This document shows positions 32,900 to 42,194 of a DNA stretch of 64,000 nt, piece by piece. Source of the DNA: Finegoldia magna ATCC 29328 (GTDB lineage Bacteria > Bacillota > Clostridia > Tissierellales > Peptoniphilaceae); assembly GCF_000010185.1 (NCBI RefSeq), contig NC_010376.1, positions 1,559,501-1,623,500 of the forward strand, given 5' to 3'. Numbering within the stretch: the stretch's first letter is position 1; each line of letters starts with the position of its first letter. The notes beneath the pieces are model-generated. The model made no database searches. It was not told the DNA's origin and saw only the letters and a list, made by a program, of their open reading frames with translations. The position numbers and the translations under genes are program-made.

Positions 32900-33735
32900 T
32901 AATCTTCCTCCAATTCTTTCTTGCATTCATCCAAAGTAATAGGAACTTTTTTGAAAAATCCCGGTTTTACAGTGTTCATCTTGTAGGCAAGTTTTGAAAC
33001 TATTGGCATAGATACATTACTTTCTTCGATTTTGTCATTTGATAAAACTTCGTGAGTTTCACCGTTGAAGATAATTTCTCCATCGTCCATCACGACAACT
33101 CGATCTGCATATTCTGCTATCAAATCAATTTTGTGTTCAACCAAGATTATAGTTTTGTTTTGTGATTTCAAAAGTTTTAAAATGTCGAATATTTCTTCCG
33201 TTCCCAGTGGGTCTAGCTGACTTGTAGGCTCGTCAAATATTAGCACTTTCGGATTCATGACGATGATTGAAGCTATCGCAACTCTTTGCGATTGTCCACC
33301 TGATAATTCATTCGGATTTTTATCTTGTAAATCTTCTATTTTAAGTAATTTAATTACATCAGTTACTCTTTGTTTGATTTCTTCTCTTGGAACTCCCAAG
33401 TTTTCGAGTCCGTAGGCTATTTCTTCGAATACAGTTTTCTTGATTCCAGAAATTTGACTGAATGGGTTTTGGAATACAAATCCAACTAATTCCGCCATTT
33501 CTCCACGTTCGATATCGTCGATGTTTTTGTTGTCAATTATTATGTCGCCTGAGATTTCTCCTTGAACGAAATCCGGAATTATTCCTCTAATAATGTTGCA
33601 CAAAGTCGTCTTGCCGGAACCATTTTTGCCGATAATTCCTATGAATTCTCCTTGTTGAACGTACAAATCCAAATTTTTTATCGTTTTTTCTTGTTGAAGT
33701 TCATATTTGAACGAAACATTTTTAAGTTCTATCAT
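32899..33735 (-). CDS. ECF transporter ATPase EcfA (first)
   Basis: The 278-residue ATPase has Walker A GKNGSGKTT, Q-loop VFQNPFSQ, signature LSGGQSQR and Walker B VLIFDEPTSQLD, followed by an H-loop LVEHKID. All catalytic residues are present. ATG 33735 overlaps the stop of the EcfT gene (TAATG). It pairs with the second ATPase, whose signature is altered. Confidence 0.92.
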   Translation of the reverse strand: MIELKNVSFKYELQQEKTIKNLDLYVQQGEFIGIIGKNGSGKTTLCNIIRGIIPDFVQGEISGDIIIDNKNIDDIERGEMAELVGFVFQNPFSQISGIKKTVFEEIAYGLENLGVPREEIKQRVTDVIKLLKIEDLQDKNPNELSGGQSQRVAIASIIVMNPKVLIFDEPTSQLDPLGTEEIFDILKLLKSQNKTIILVEHKIDLIAEYADRVVVMDDGEIIFNGETHEVLSNDKIEESNVSMPIVSKLAYKMNTVKPGFFKKVPITLDECKKELEED

Positions 33736-34466
33736 TATTTAAACCTCCACACCAATGCCAACACAACCAAGGCAATGAATACGTAGAAAATTATTCTGTC
33801 TGTAGTTGTTTTCTTGATTTCTTTGAGGCATGTTTTCTCGTTTTCGGATGCAAATCCACGTGCTTCTAGTGTAATCGTCTTTTCGTCGATTTCTGAAAGT
33901 GAAGATATAATCAAAGGTCCAAGTGAAGGGAAGAACGCCTTCGCTCTGTTTTTCAAAGAGCCTGTAGTTTCAATTCCACGCGCTTCTTGGGCTTTGATGA
34001 TTTTGGAACTTTTCTTAATCATTTCAGGAATCATTGTCATTGTTGCCATGATAACATAACTTGTAACGTGGCTTACATTTTTTTCTTGAAGTGATATCAT
34101 CAAGTCTTCGATATCTGTAGTTTCGAAGAATAATAAAAACAATGTTATAAGTGTAAGAATGAATTTAGTTTGTTCCAAACCATTTAATATCCCGTTAAGT
34201 GTCACTCTCATAAATCCTAAATTCAAATAAACGTGTTCTGTAGATTTGTCCAATAACAATTGGAATAAAAACATTATTAGTAATACGAATAATAAAACTA
34301 TCCACAATTTTTTGAAATATGGTTTGAATTTATTGTCCAGTAAAGCCAATATCAAACTTAATGGAAGTACGAAAAGATACGCAAATTGCCATGGCAAAAC
34401 CAACGAAATAATAACTGTAACTATCACTATAAAAAGTTTTGTTGTTGGGAAAATTTTAGATATCAT
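33735..34466 (-). CDS. ECF transporter T component
   Basis: The 243-residue membrane protein has hydrophobic segments at both ends and the two coupling motifs KAQEARGIET and TLEARGFAS with the Ala-Arg-Gly core that contacts ECF ATPases. It overlaps the S gene (ATGA) and the first ATPase gene (TAATG), giving S-T-A-A order, a complete dedicated ECF transporter. Confidence 0.9.
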   Translation of the reverse strand: MISKIFPTTKLFIVIVTVIISLVLPWQFAYLFVLPLSLILALLDNKFKPYFKKLWIVLLFVLLIMFLFQLLLDKSTEHVYLNLGFMRVTLNGILNGLEQTKFILTLITLFLLFFETTDIEDLMISLQEKNVSHVTSYVIMATMTMIPEMIKKSSKIIKAQEARGIETTGSLKNRAKAFFPSLGPLIISSLSEIDEKTITLEARGFASENEKTCLKEIKKTTTDRIIFYVFIALVVLALVWRFK

Positions 34467-35086
34467 TTTGCACCTCTCACGTATTTGTTCTTCTTTTCTT
34501 TTATGTATTCTAGTCCGTTAGGATATCTCAACAAGTTTCTGTTCGGAATGGATTTGATTAGAAAATACACTGCAAAAGAAGTCAAGAATTTGTCCAAAGT
34601 TTCTGTAAGAACTGTTGAACCAAGCACTGATTGCCATAATCCTTTTCCTGTTGCAACCAAAAACGTCGTTATTGCACTTGATCCACTTGCACCAGTAACA
34701 CCACCGAAAACCAACACAGTGATTGGCGCAGATGTAATCATCGCCACAAGCCAAATAATAATGGCTACTACAAATGTTTTCTGTGGAGTTTTGAACATTC
34801 CTCTCTTACCGCAAAAACCTGCCACCAAGCCAATCGCACCACTTACAATCATGTATGGAAGTTGTGTTGGATTTGTAACAGATGTCACGATATTTGTGAC
34901 AACACCTGTAAGAAAACCAATCCATGGTCCGCACAACACACCTGTGAATACAGTTCCAATAACATCCAAATAAACGGGCAATTTTAATGCTGCAGTTAAA
35001 TTTGCACCAACAAAATTGATAGCTATACCAAGTGGAATAAGTAAAATTACCGACAAATTATAGCTAGTCTTAGATTTAGATTTCAT
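34463..35086 (-). CDS. ECF transporter S component, unknown substrate
   Basis: The 207-residue protein has about six membrane segments, with LPVYLDVIGTVFTGVLCGPW near residue 35 and GVVTNIVTSVTNP, typical of ECF S components. The subfamily is not fixed by eye. Because the operon ends in a nucleoside hydrolase, a nucleoside or a nucleoside-like compound is the likeliest ligand; this is inference. AGGAGG precedes ATG 35086. The leader carries a GC-rich hairpin (35107-35124). Confidence 0.85.
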   Translation of the reverse strand: MKSKSKTSYNLSVILLIPLGIAINFVGANLTAALKLPVYLDVIGTVFTGVLCGPWIGFLTGVVTNIVTSVTNPTQLPYMIVSGAIGLVAGFCGKRGMFKTPQKTFVVAIIIWLVAMITSAPITVLVFGGVTGASGSSAITTFLVATGKGLWQSVLGSTVLTETLDKFLTSFAVYFLIKSIPNRNLLRYPNGLEYIKEKKNKYVRGAK

Positions 35087-35106
35087 AAATTCCTCCTATA
35101 AATTTT

Positions 35107-35124
35107 GCGGAAAATATTTCCCGC
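35107..35124 (-). promoter_or_regulatory. Leader hairpin of the ECF operon
   Basis: GCGGGAAA and TTTTCCGC (minus strand) form a stem just upstream of the S gene ribosome site, without a T-run. It could influence translation. No known riboswitch class was recognised in 35087-35222. Confidence 0.3.
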
Positions 35125-35222
35125 TGAGTAAATTCTATCATAAATTGATTAATTAATAAATCATTTATCGTTAAAAACATTAACAAAAATTTTGTATCAC
35201 TAAATTGTTTACTATAAATTTT

Positions 35223-35630
35223 TTAAACTCTTAGCATGCCCTTTTTATTTGGAAATTCTTTGAAGTTAAATTTTTCGTAAAATTTGTCATAAGGAGTGTT
35301 TGCCAACAAAATAATGTAGCTATCTTCATCGTAATTTTCGTCCAAGTATTTGCTAACCTCATTCATCAAAACTCTTCCCAAACCATTTTTCTGATAGCTT
35401 GAATCTACCATCACATCAGTAACCACAAGACTAATCGCTCCATCTCCGACAACTCTTGCCATCGCAATTAACCTGTCATCATCATAAATTGCTGTAATGA
35501 AAAGAGAATTTTCGATTGCAACCTTCGCATTCTTTTTCGATTTTCTATTTCCAATACCAGATTTTTCACGCAAATCGTTGTAATTATCTGGACTAACCGC
35601 TGCATTTTTTATAACGTATTTTGTATTCAT
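35223..35630 (-). CDS. GNAT family N-acetyltransferase
   Basis: The 135-residue protein contains the acetyl-CoA binding motif A (VMVDSSYQKNGLGRVLMNEV, with QKNGLG as the pyrophosphate loop) and a C-terminal ANTPYDKFYEKFNF block usual in small GNAT enzymes. The acceptor substrate is unknown. GAGGTGAG precedes ATG. It lies just after tex and its terminator. Confidence 0.88.
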   Translation of the reverse strand: MNTKYVIKNAAVSPDNYNDLREKSGIGNRKSKKNAKVAIENSLFITAIYDDDRLIAMARVVGDGAISLVVTDVMVDSSYQKNGLGRVLMNEVSKYLDENYDEDSYIILLANTPYDKFYEKFNFKEFPNKKGMLRV

Positions 35631-35642
35631 AACTCACCTCAC

Positions 35643-35665
35643 AAAAATAAGCGCTATTACAGCGC
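35643..35665 (-). terminator. Terminator of tex
   Basis: GCGCT/AGCGC with a five-base loop, followed on the minus strand by TTATTTTTG. It lies six bases after the tex stop. Confidence 0.7.
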
Positions 35666-35670
35666 CCATT

Positions 35671-37764
35671 TTATAACTTCATTGACAGAGAAACCAATCC
35701 TCTTTCTTTATCAATTCCAATTATTTTTACTTTTACGGTGTCACTTACTTCGCACACTTCTCTTGGGTTTTTGATGTAGGAGTTGCTCATTTTGGATATG
35801 TGGCAAAGTCCATCTTCTTTTATTCCAATGTCTATGAATGCGCCGAAGTCCACGACATTTCTTACAGTTCCTGTGACTATCATTCCTTCTTCCAAATCGT
35901 CAATTGACAATACATCTTGTCGAAGAACTGGTTTTGGCATTTCGTCACGTGGATCTCTGCCTGGTTTTTTGAGTTCTTCAATTATATCACGCAAAGTAGG
36001 CTCTCCTACTTCCAATTCCTCTGAAAGTTTTTTAACATCGATATCATTCAAATCGTATTTCATAATTTGTTTTGCGATTTCGTAGCTTTCTGGGTGAACT
36101 TCTGTATTGTCCAATATTTCTTCGCTTTCAGGAATTCTCAAAAATCCTGCACATTGTACGAATGCTTTTGGTCCAATTCCTTTTACTTTCAATATTTCTT
36201 GACGATTAGTGAATGGTCCGTTTTCTATTTTGTAATCCACGATGTTTTTCGCAGTTGTTTTCGTAATTCCAGATACGTAATTCAAAAGTGCAGAGCTTGC
36301 TGTGTTGATGTTGACACCAACTGTGTTTACGCAATCTTCCACTACTTCTTCGAGTGATGATTTTAATTTTTTTTGGTTGACGTCGTGTTGATATTGTCCA
36401 ACTCCGATTGATTGTGGAGAGATTTTAACCAATTCTGCAAGTGGGTCTTGTATACGACGTGCGATTGAGATTGCTCCTCTGATTGTTACATCCAAATCAG
36501 GGAATTCTTCGATTGCAAGCTTGGATGCAGAGTAAATACTAGCTCCCGCTTCGTTGACAATTGCATAGAAGATTTCCTCGTCAATTTGCGCCAACAAATC
36601 AGATACGTATTTTTCTGTTTCACGAGAAGCTGTTCCGTTACCGATTGCGATTAACTTCACGTTGTATTTTTTAATAAATTCCTTCAAAGTTTCGTCTGCT
36701 CTTTGGATTTGTTTTCTGGCATCAGTGACATATATTACTGCACTGTCCAAGAAATCTCCGTATTCAGAAATTACAGCAACTTTGCAACCAGTTCTAAATC
36801 CAGGGTCAAGTCCAATGATTGCAGTTTCTTTGATAGGTGGCTGCATCAAATAAGGTTTCAAATTGCTTTTGAATACGCCGATTGATTCGTCATCTGCCAT
36901 TTCTTTCATGCTTTGACGCACTTCTGTTTCGATTGATGGAACAATCAATCTCTTGTAGCTGTCTTTGACTGCCTTTTCAATCAAATCGTAAGTTTCAAAA
37001 TCATTTTTCCTAGCGATTTTTCTCATAATTTTGAAAATATTGTAATCGTCATTTAATACGAATGAAACTTTCAAGAATCCTTCCTTTTCTCCTCTGAAGA
37101 TTGCAAGAATTCTGTGGGCTTTTATATCTTTTACTTTCTCGGAAAAATCGTAGTACATCTTGTATGTGCCGGATTCGTCTTCGTTTTTCTCTTCAGTTTT
37201 CAAAATAGCCTCTGTAACGAAAGAATTACGAACGATATCTCTGAATACTTTTTGTTCCGATACGAATTCTGCTATTATATCCAAACTTTTCGCTACGGCA
37301 TCATCAACTGTTTTGATTTCTTCTCCGTTGACAAATTCCGAAGCTTTTTTCTCGATTTCTGCTAGTGAATGAGTCTTTTCCATTATCATATCTGCTACTG
37401 GTTGAAGTCCCAATTCTACAGCGATCGATCCACGAGTTCTTTTCTTAGGCTTAAATGGAAGATAAATATCTTCTAATTCTGTCAAAATAGCCGCTTCGTC
37501 GATTTGTTTTTTCAAATCTTCTGTTAGTTTTCCTTGCTCATCGATAAGACGTGTGATATCGTCTTTTCTTTCTTGCAAGTTTCTCAAATATGTAAGCCTA
37601 TCGTTTAATTGTCTCAACGTTTCGTCAGTCAAATTTCCAGTGATTTCTTTTCTATATCTGGCGATAAATGGAATTGTGTTTCCCTCATCTAACAATTCAA
37701 CCGTCTTAACAACGTTATCATATTTTATGTCTAATTCTTCTGATAATTTTTGTAGTATATCCAT
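35671..37764 (-). CDS. tex: Tex family RNA-binding transcription accessory protein
   Basis: The 697-residue protein shows the full Tex layout: N-terminal helical region with EGNTIPFIARYRKEITGNLT, YqgF/RNase H-like domain beginning IIGLDPGFRTGCKVAVI near residue 320, helix-hairpin-helix region (ALLNYVSGITKTTAKNI and ILKVKGIGPKAFVQCAGFLR), and a C-terminal S1 domain (GMIVTGTVRNVVDFGAFIDI). Tex binds nucleic acid and affects transcription and RNA turnover. The length is normal for the family. It is a single gene. Confidence 0.96.
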   Translation of the reverse strand: MDILQKLSEELDIKYDNVVKTVELLDEGNTIPFIARYRKEITGNLTDETLRQLNDRLTYLRNLQERKDDITRLIDEQGKLTEDLKKQIDEAAILTELEDIYLPFKPKKRTRGSIAVELGLQPVADMIMEKTHSLAEIEKKASEFVNGEEIKTVDDAVAKSLDIIAEFVSEQKVFRDIVRNSFVTEAILKTEEKNEDESGTYKMYYDFSEKVKDIKAHRILAIFRGEKEGFLKVSFVLNDDYNIFKIMRKIARKNDFETYDLIEKAVKDSYKRLIVPSIETEVRQSMKEMADDESIGVFKSNLKPYLMQPPIKETAIIGLDPGFRTGCKVAVISEYGDFLDSAVIYVTDARKQIQRADETLKEFIKKYNVKLIAIGNGTASRETEKYVSDLLAQIDEEIFYAIVNEAGASIYSASKLAIEEFPDLDVTIRGAISIARRIQDPLAELVKISPQSIGVGQYQHDVNQKKLKSSLEEVVEDCVNTVGVNINTASSALLNYVSGITKTTAKNIVDYKIENGPFTNRQEILKVKGIGPKAFVQCAGFLRIPESEEILDNTEVHPESYEIAKQIMKYDLNDIDVKKLSEELEVGEPTLRDIIEELKKPGRDPRDEMPKPVLRQDVLSIDDLEEGMIVTGTVRNVVDFGAFIDIGIKEDGLCHISKMSNSYIKNPREVCEVSDTVKVKIIGIDKERGLVSLSMKL

Positions 37765-37854
37765 TCTCTTCCTTCTCTTTTAATAAACTATAATCTATAT
37801 TTTAACATTATTTTATTTATTTTTCCAGATTAAAGCATTTTGAGGTAAAATTTT

Positions 37855-37884
37855 AAAAACCACCAAGCGTACACTTGATGGTTT
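37855..37884 (-). terminator. Probable terminator of the small membrane protein gene
   Basis: AACCATCAAG/CTTGGTGGTT with a six-base loop and a short T-run on the minus strand. It closely resembles the thiC terminator stem. Confidence 0.65.
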
Positions 37885-37890
37885 GGTTGA

Positions 37891-38298
37891 TTATTTTTTA
37901 AATAACTTGGCGTTTTTTTCTTTTTCTAATTGTTCCAAGAAAATCTCTTTTTGAATCATGTGAGTTTTTCTGATGGATCCTGCAATGTCAGCTACTAACA
38001 TGAAAATCGTAGCCGCCGACACGTAATAAAAGTCGATAAATGAGTATTCGATGAATCCTCTTGATGGAGGTGTCATTTGTCCGATGAAAAGCATCATAAA
38101 TATCGCTACGAATACAATCGTAAAATTGAATTTGAAAATAAATCCATGAAAATATCCAAGTAACGCTGCGATTGCCAAGAATATCATCAAGCAATGGTCA
38201 ATCAAAAATCCATGCGCATGAGACAATGTGTATCTGATGATTATCATGAACAATATGTAAATCAACGAGTAAATAATAAGTTTGGTGTTTTTTGACAT
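37891..38298 (-). CDS. Four-helix membrane protein, unknown
   Basis: The 135-residue protein has four hydrophobic segments and a charged C-terminus (EKEKNAKLFKK). No family is recognised. The start is ATG 38298 with AGGAG; the ATG at 38343 lacks a ribosome site. A 15-base palindrome upstream may be its operator. Confidence 0.7.
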   Translation of the reverse strand: MSKNTKLIIYSLIYILFMIIIRYTLSHAHGFLIDHCLMIFLAIAALLGYFHGFIFKFNFTIVFVAIFMMLFIGQMTPPSRGFIEYSFIDFYYVSAATIFMLVADIAGSIRKTHMIQKEIFLEQLEKEKNAKLFKK

Positions 38299-38342
38299 TT
38301 CAAATCTCCTTTTGTAAAAACATTTTCCAAATAATTTTACCA

Positions 38343-38357
38343 ATCACAATTTGTGAT
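38343..38357. promoter_or_regulatory. Palindrome upstream of the four-helix membrane protein
   Basis: ATCACAA-T-TTGTGAT is a perfect 7-1-7 inverted repeat 45-59 bases before ATG 38298, in the divergent gap to udk. It is a candidate operator with no regulator assigned. Confidence 0.4.
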
Positions 38358-38479
38358 AGTTTACTATTATTTTACCATATTTTTTTCATTTTTGAAAAGT
38401 CCTTTTGAAATGTTGTCTTGCTTTTTCTTGAAAAATTGTAAAATTTATATTAAAATTAACTAATAACTAGGAGGCTATT

Positions 38480-39088
38480 ATGAAACCGTATATTGTGGGA
38501 GTCGCAGGTGGAAGTGCTTCGGGTAAGACTGAAATCGTGAAGACTTTGAAAAAACATTTTGAAGATAAAATAGAAATTATTGAACACGACAATTATTATT
38601 TCGCTCATGATGATTTGACAATGGAAGAACGTGCGAGTTTGAATTACGATCATCCGCAATCTTTTGAAACGGATTTGTTGATTGAACACGTTAAAAAAAT
38701 TATTAATAATGAAGAAATCAACATTCCAACTTACGATTTTACAATTCACACTAGAAGCTCTGATACTTTGAAAAAAGTTCCTAAACCAATTGTGATTGTC
38801 GAAGGAATTTTGGTCTTGGAAAACGAAGAACTTCGAAATTTGATGGATATGAAAGTTTTCGTTGACTGTGACGGAGATGTCAGACTCAAAAGAAGAATTA
38901 CAAGAGATGTTGTGGAACGTGACAGAACTATTGAATCGATTTTGACTCAATATATGGAAACTGTAAAGCCAATGCATGAACTTTTCGTCGAACCTAGTAA
39001 GAAATTTGCTGATTTGATTGTGCCAAAAGGCGGCAAGAATAAGGTTGCGATTGAGGTGCTTATCAATCATTTGGCTACGAAATTATAA
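38480..39088 (+). CDS. udk: Uridine kinase
   Basis: The 202-residue kinase has a P-loop GGSASGKTEI at residues 10-19, EHDNYYFAHDDLTMEER with the substrate-binding residues, PTYDFTIHTRSS, and VEGILVLENEELR. It phosphorylates uridine and cytidine to UMP and CMP in pyrimidine salvage. AGGAGG precedes the ATG. It is separated from tyrS by the T-box leader. Confidence 0.93.
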   Translation: MKPYIVGVAGGSASGKTEIVKTLKKHFEDKIEIIEHDNYYFAHDDLTMEERASLNYDHPQSFETDLLIEHVKKIINNEEINIPTYDFTIHTRSSDTLKKVPKPIVIVEGILVLENEELRNLMDMKVFVDCDGDVRLKRRITRDVVERDRTIESILTQYMETVKPMHELFVEPSKKFADLIVPKGGKNKVAIEVLINHLATKL

Positions 39089-39102
39089 AAAAAACATTTT
39101 GC

Positions 39103-39131
39103 TATTGACTAGAATTGGATTCTAGTATAAA
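39103..39131 (+). promoter_or_regulatory. tyrS promoter with palindrome filling the spacer
   Basis: TATTGA (39103-39108) and TATAAA (39126-39131) are separated by exactly the 17-base palindrome CTAGAATTGGATTCTAG (39109-39125). The overlap suggests a repressor or a MerR-like activator site in addition to T-box control. The -35 assignment is tentative. Confidence 0.5.
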
Positions 39132-39144
39132 ATTTTAATAACTT

Positions 39145-39296
39145 AATAGAAAATTATGATTGTGACCAGTACCGATTATTCGGGAATTACAACACATGAG
39201 TTTTCAAGGTAGTTTCATACTTTGCATGGAACATGAGCTTTTGATGAGAAAGGTGGTACCGCGTAGATTCGCCCTTTCGTGTCAAGAGTTTTTTTA
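39145..39296 (+). promoter_or_regulatory. T-box leader of tyrS
   Basis: The T-box sequence AAGGTGGTACCGCG is at 39250-39263. The terminator stem pairs the region around TGATGAGAAAGG with CCTTTCGTGTCAAGAG and ends in seven T (39289-39295). Uncharged tRNA-Tyr should favour the antiterminator. TAC triplets that could be the specifier occur in the stem I region near 39167 and 39187. Confidence 0.92.
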
Positions 39297-39313
39297 TTTT
39301 ATAGGAGGAGTTT

Positions 39314-40561
39314 ATGATTAATTACAAATTTGAACACGAAAATGTGTTCGACGAATTAGTAGCGCGTGGATATTTTGAACAAGCTACTTATGAGGATGAA
39401 TTGAGAGATTTACTTGGAAAAGAAAGAGTTCCATTTTATATCGGATTCGATGCGACTGCAGATAGTTTGACTATTGGCCATTTTATTCAACTTATGGTTA
39501 TGATGAGAATGCAAGCTCACGGTCACATTCCGATTTGTCTTTTGGGTGGTGGAACAACTATGATTGGTGATCCTTCCGGTCGTAACGATATGAGAAGTAT
39601 CATGACTAAGGAAGTTATCGACGAAAATGCCAGAAGATTTTATTCCCAAATGACAAGATTCATCGATTTTGGTGATGACAAGGCTTACATTGAAAACAAC
39701 AAGGATTGGTTGTTGAATTTGAATTTCTTGGATTTCATGAGAGAAATCGGCGTTCATTTTTCTGTAAATCAAATGTTGACTTTGGAAAGTTACAAGAACA
39801 GAATGAAACAAGGTCTAACATTTTTCGAATTTAGTTACATGTTGATGCAATCATACGATTATTTGGTATTGTACAGAAAATACGGTTGTAAATTACAAAT
39901 GGGCGGCTCTGATCAATGGTCAAATATTTTGGGCGGATACGATTTGGTTAGAAAATTGGAAAACGACAAAGTTTATGCGATGACTTTCAAGCTTTTAACA
40001 ACTGCTGACGGAGTGAAAATGGGTAAATCACAAAAAGGTGCTGTGTGGTTGGACGAAAACAAGACAACTCCTTACGATTTATTCCAATACATGAGAAATG
40101 TTGACGACAGAGATGTGGAAAAATTCTTGTTGATGTTGACATTCTTGCCAACTGATGAATGCAAGAGACTTGGTAGCTTAGAAGGAAGCGAAATCAACAA
40201 AGCTAAGGAAGTTTTGGCTTTTGAGGTGTGCAAATTAGTTCACGGCGAAGAAAAAGCAGAAGAAGCTCGCCAAACAGCAAATGCGTTGTTCAATTCAAAT
40301 GTTGTTGATGAAAATATGCCAACAACTGAAATGAAAGCTTTGGATTTTGAAAATGGAATTGGTTTGTTGAATTTGTTGACAATGACAGGCCTTACTCAAT
40401 CAAACAGCGAAGCACGTAGACTTGTAACTCAAAACGGTATTTCTGTTAATGACAACAAGGAAGCTGATCCTAAAAGAGTTATCACAATTCACGATTTTAA
40501 CGACGATGAACTTATTATCAAAAAAGGTAAGAAAGTATATCACAGAGTAAAATTAGTATAA
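39314..40561 (+). CDS. tyrS: Tyrosyl-tRNA synthetase
   Basis: The 415-residue class I synthetase has the HIGH-type motif TIGHF (53-57), GGSDQWSNI for tyrosine binding, the KMSKS-type motif KMGKS near residue 235, and a C-terminal S4 RNA-binding domain (SNSEARRLVTQNGISVN). It is of the TyrS form usual in firmicutes. AGGAGGAG precedes ATG 39314 and a T-box controls it. Confidence 0.97.
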   Translation: MINYKFEHENVFDELVARGYFEQATYEDELRDLLGKERVPFYIGFDATADSLTIGHFIQLMVMMRMQAHGHIPICLLGGGTTMIGDPSGRNDMRSIMTKEVIDENARRFYSQMTRFIDFGDDKAYIENNKDWLLNLNFLDFMREIGVHFSVNQMLTLESYKNRMKQGLTFFEFSYMLMQSYDYLVLYRKYGCKLQMGGSDQWSNILGGYDLVRKLENDKVYAMTFKLLTTADGVKMGKSQKGAVWLDENKTTPYDLFQYMRNVDDRDVEKFLLMLTFLPTDECKRLGSLEGSEINKAKEVLAFEVCKLVHGEEKAEEARQTANALFNSNVVDENMPTTEMKALDFENGIGLLNLLTMTGLTQSNSEARRLVTQNGISVNDNKEADPKRVITIHDFNDDELIIKKGKKVYHRVKLV

Positions 40562-40580
40562 TATAATAATATAAAAGAAG

Positions 40581-40627
40581 AAAACCTCGGCGATTTTGAA
40601 TTGATTTTCAAAGTCTGCTGAGGTTTT
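40581..40627 (+). terminator. Terminator of tyrS
   Basis: AAAACCTCGGC pairs with GCTGAGGTTTT, one mismatch, across a 25-base loop that can fold further. The T-run is short. Confidence 0.65.
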
Positions 40628-40670
40628 GTGTTATAATTAAGTAAATTTAAAAATATTTGTGGAGGTGCAA

Positions 40671-42194
40671 ATGAAAAAATTATTCAAATTTTTAACTAGT
40701 AGAATAATGCTTCTGGCAATTGTATTTATCATTCAAATTTCTCTATTAGTTTATTTGATTTTAAGTTTTCAAAGAAATTTTGTGTACGTGTACACATTAA
40801 ACATTATAATATCCTTCGCTTTTACGATAATGGTGGTCAACACCGATGTAAACCCGAGTTTCAAACTAGGATGGCTTATTCCTATATGGATATTTCCGTT
40901 GTTTGGAGCGGTGTTCTATTTGTTTTTCAGAAGAAACAGATTCGTTCGTGCACAACAAAGACGAATGGACACGATAAGTTCAACATTTAACAACCATATC
41001 TTGTCAAATGGTAATGTAATTGACGAGCTTGAAGGAGACTCCAAGTCAATCGCAACTTACATAAACACAACAGCTCACGCTCCAGTTTTTTCGAAAACGA
41101 GTTCGAAATATTTGAAAAACGGCGAAGTTTTCTTCGAGTATTTGATGGAAGATTTAAAAAACGCAAAGGATTATATTTTCTTGGAGTTTTTTATAATCGA
41201 AGAAGGCTACATGTTCAATAATATTTTGGAAGTTTTGGAACAAAAAGTAAAAGAAGGAGTCGACGTCAGGATTTTGTACGACGATTTCGGTTGCATGACG
41301 AAACTTTCGCGTAGATATTACAACAAGCTAGAAAAAAAAGGTATAAAAGTTCAAGTTTTCAATCCGATTCGAGTTCTACCAATGCCTCGTCACAACAACA
41401 GAGATCACAGAAAAATCATCGTTATAGATGGAAAAGTCGCTTACACTGGCGGATTTAATTTGGCGGATGAATACATGAACAAAATCCAAAAATTTGGATA
41501 TTGGAAGGACACAGGAATCAGAGTTACAGGTGATGGTGTGTGGTCATTTACGATAATGTTCTTGTCAATTTGGGAATTGTACGATGACAATGAGCTTGAC
41601 TACAAATATTATTTCGAAAAAACTGTCCCAGATGTTTCCGAAAACGAAGGTTATTGCCAACCTTATACGGATTCTCCATTAGACGATGTTCCTGTTGGAA
41701 AGGGTGCGTACATGCAATTGGTGTCTCGTTCCAGAAAATATTTCTACATTACAACTCCGTATTTGATTCCATCAGATGACATGATAGATTCCCTAAGAGA
41801 TGCGGCGTTAAGCGGTGTCGATGTCAGAATCATGACTCCTGGAATTCCCGACAAAAAATTGGTGTATATGGTTACAAGAACATACTACAAGTCGCTTTTG
41901 GAAGCGGGTGTTAGAATTTTCGAATACTCACCAGGATTTTTGCACGCAAAAAGTTGTATTAGTGATGACAAATACTGTGTCATTGGCTCTATCAATCTCG
42001 ATTTTAGATCATTGTATCTACACTTTGAAAACGGAGCAATGTACTACGATTCACACATTATTTCCGATTTAAAGGAAGATTTCTTGGAAATGCAATCCCA
42101 ATCACGAGAAATTTTCTCCAGACAATTGGAAAGCCAAAGCGTGTTTAGAAAAATTATATCCGTAATACTAAAAGTATTCTCACCAATGATATGA
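40671..42194 (+). CDS. cls: Cardiolipin synthase
   Basis: Two N-terminal membrane segments are followed by two phospholipase D-type HKD motifs: HRKIIVIDGKVAYTGGFN in the first half and HAKSCISDDKYCVIGSINLD near residue 420. This is a bacterial Cls that joins two phosphatidylglycerol molecules to cardiolipin. The start is ATG 40671 with GGAGGTG; a GTG at 40659 lies in the ribosome site. It overlaps the next gene by four bases. Confidence 0.94.
   Translation: MKKLFKFLTSRIMLLAIVFIIQISLLVYLILSFQRNFVYVYTLNIIISFAFTIMVVNTDVNPSFKLGWLIPIWIFPLFGAVFYLFFRRNRFVRAQQRRMDTISSTFNNHILSNGNVIDELEGDSKSIATYINTTAHAPVFSKTSSKYLKNGEVFFEYLMEDLKNAKDYIFLEFFIIEEGYMFNNILEVLEQKVKEGVDVRILYDDFGCMTKLSRRYYNKLEKKGIKVQVFNPIRVLPMPRHNNRDHRKIIVIDGKVAYTGGFNLADEYMNKIQKFGYWKDTGIRVTGDGVWSFTIMFLSIWELYDDNELDYKYYFEKTVPDVSENEGYCQPYTDSPLDDVPVGKGAYMQLVSRSRKYFYITTPYLIPSDDMIDSLRDAALSGVDVRIMTPGIPDKKLVYMVTRTYYKSLLEAGVRIFEYSPGFLHAKSCISDDKYCVIGSINLDFRSLYLHFENGAMYYDSHIISDLKEDFLEMQSQSREIFSRQLESQSVFRKIISVILKVFSPMI

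Noticed and set aside
34386-34973. 195-codon plus-strand frame opposite the ECF S component
   Set aside because: It mirrors the S and T genes; composition is Thr/Pro/Val-rich as expected for an antisense of membrane protein codons.
38456-39070. 204-codon minus-strand frame opposite uridine kinase
   Set aside because: It is the antisense shadow of udk, has no ribosome site and reads as low-complexity Phe/Ser/Asn-rich sequence.
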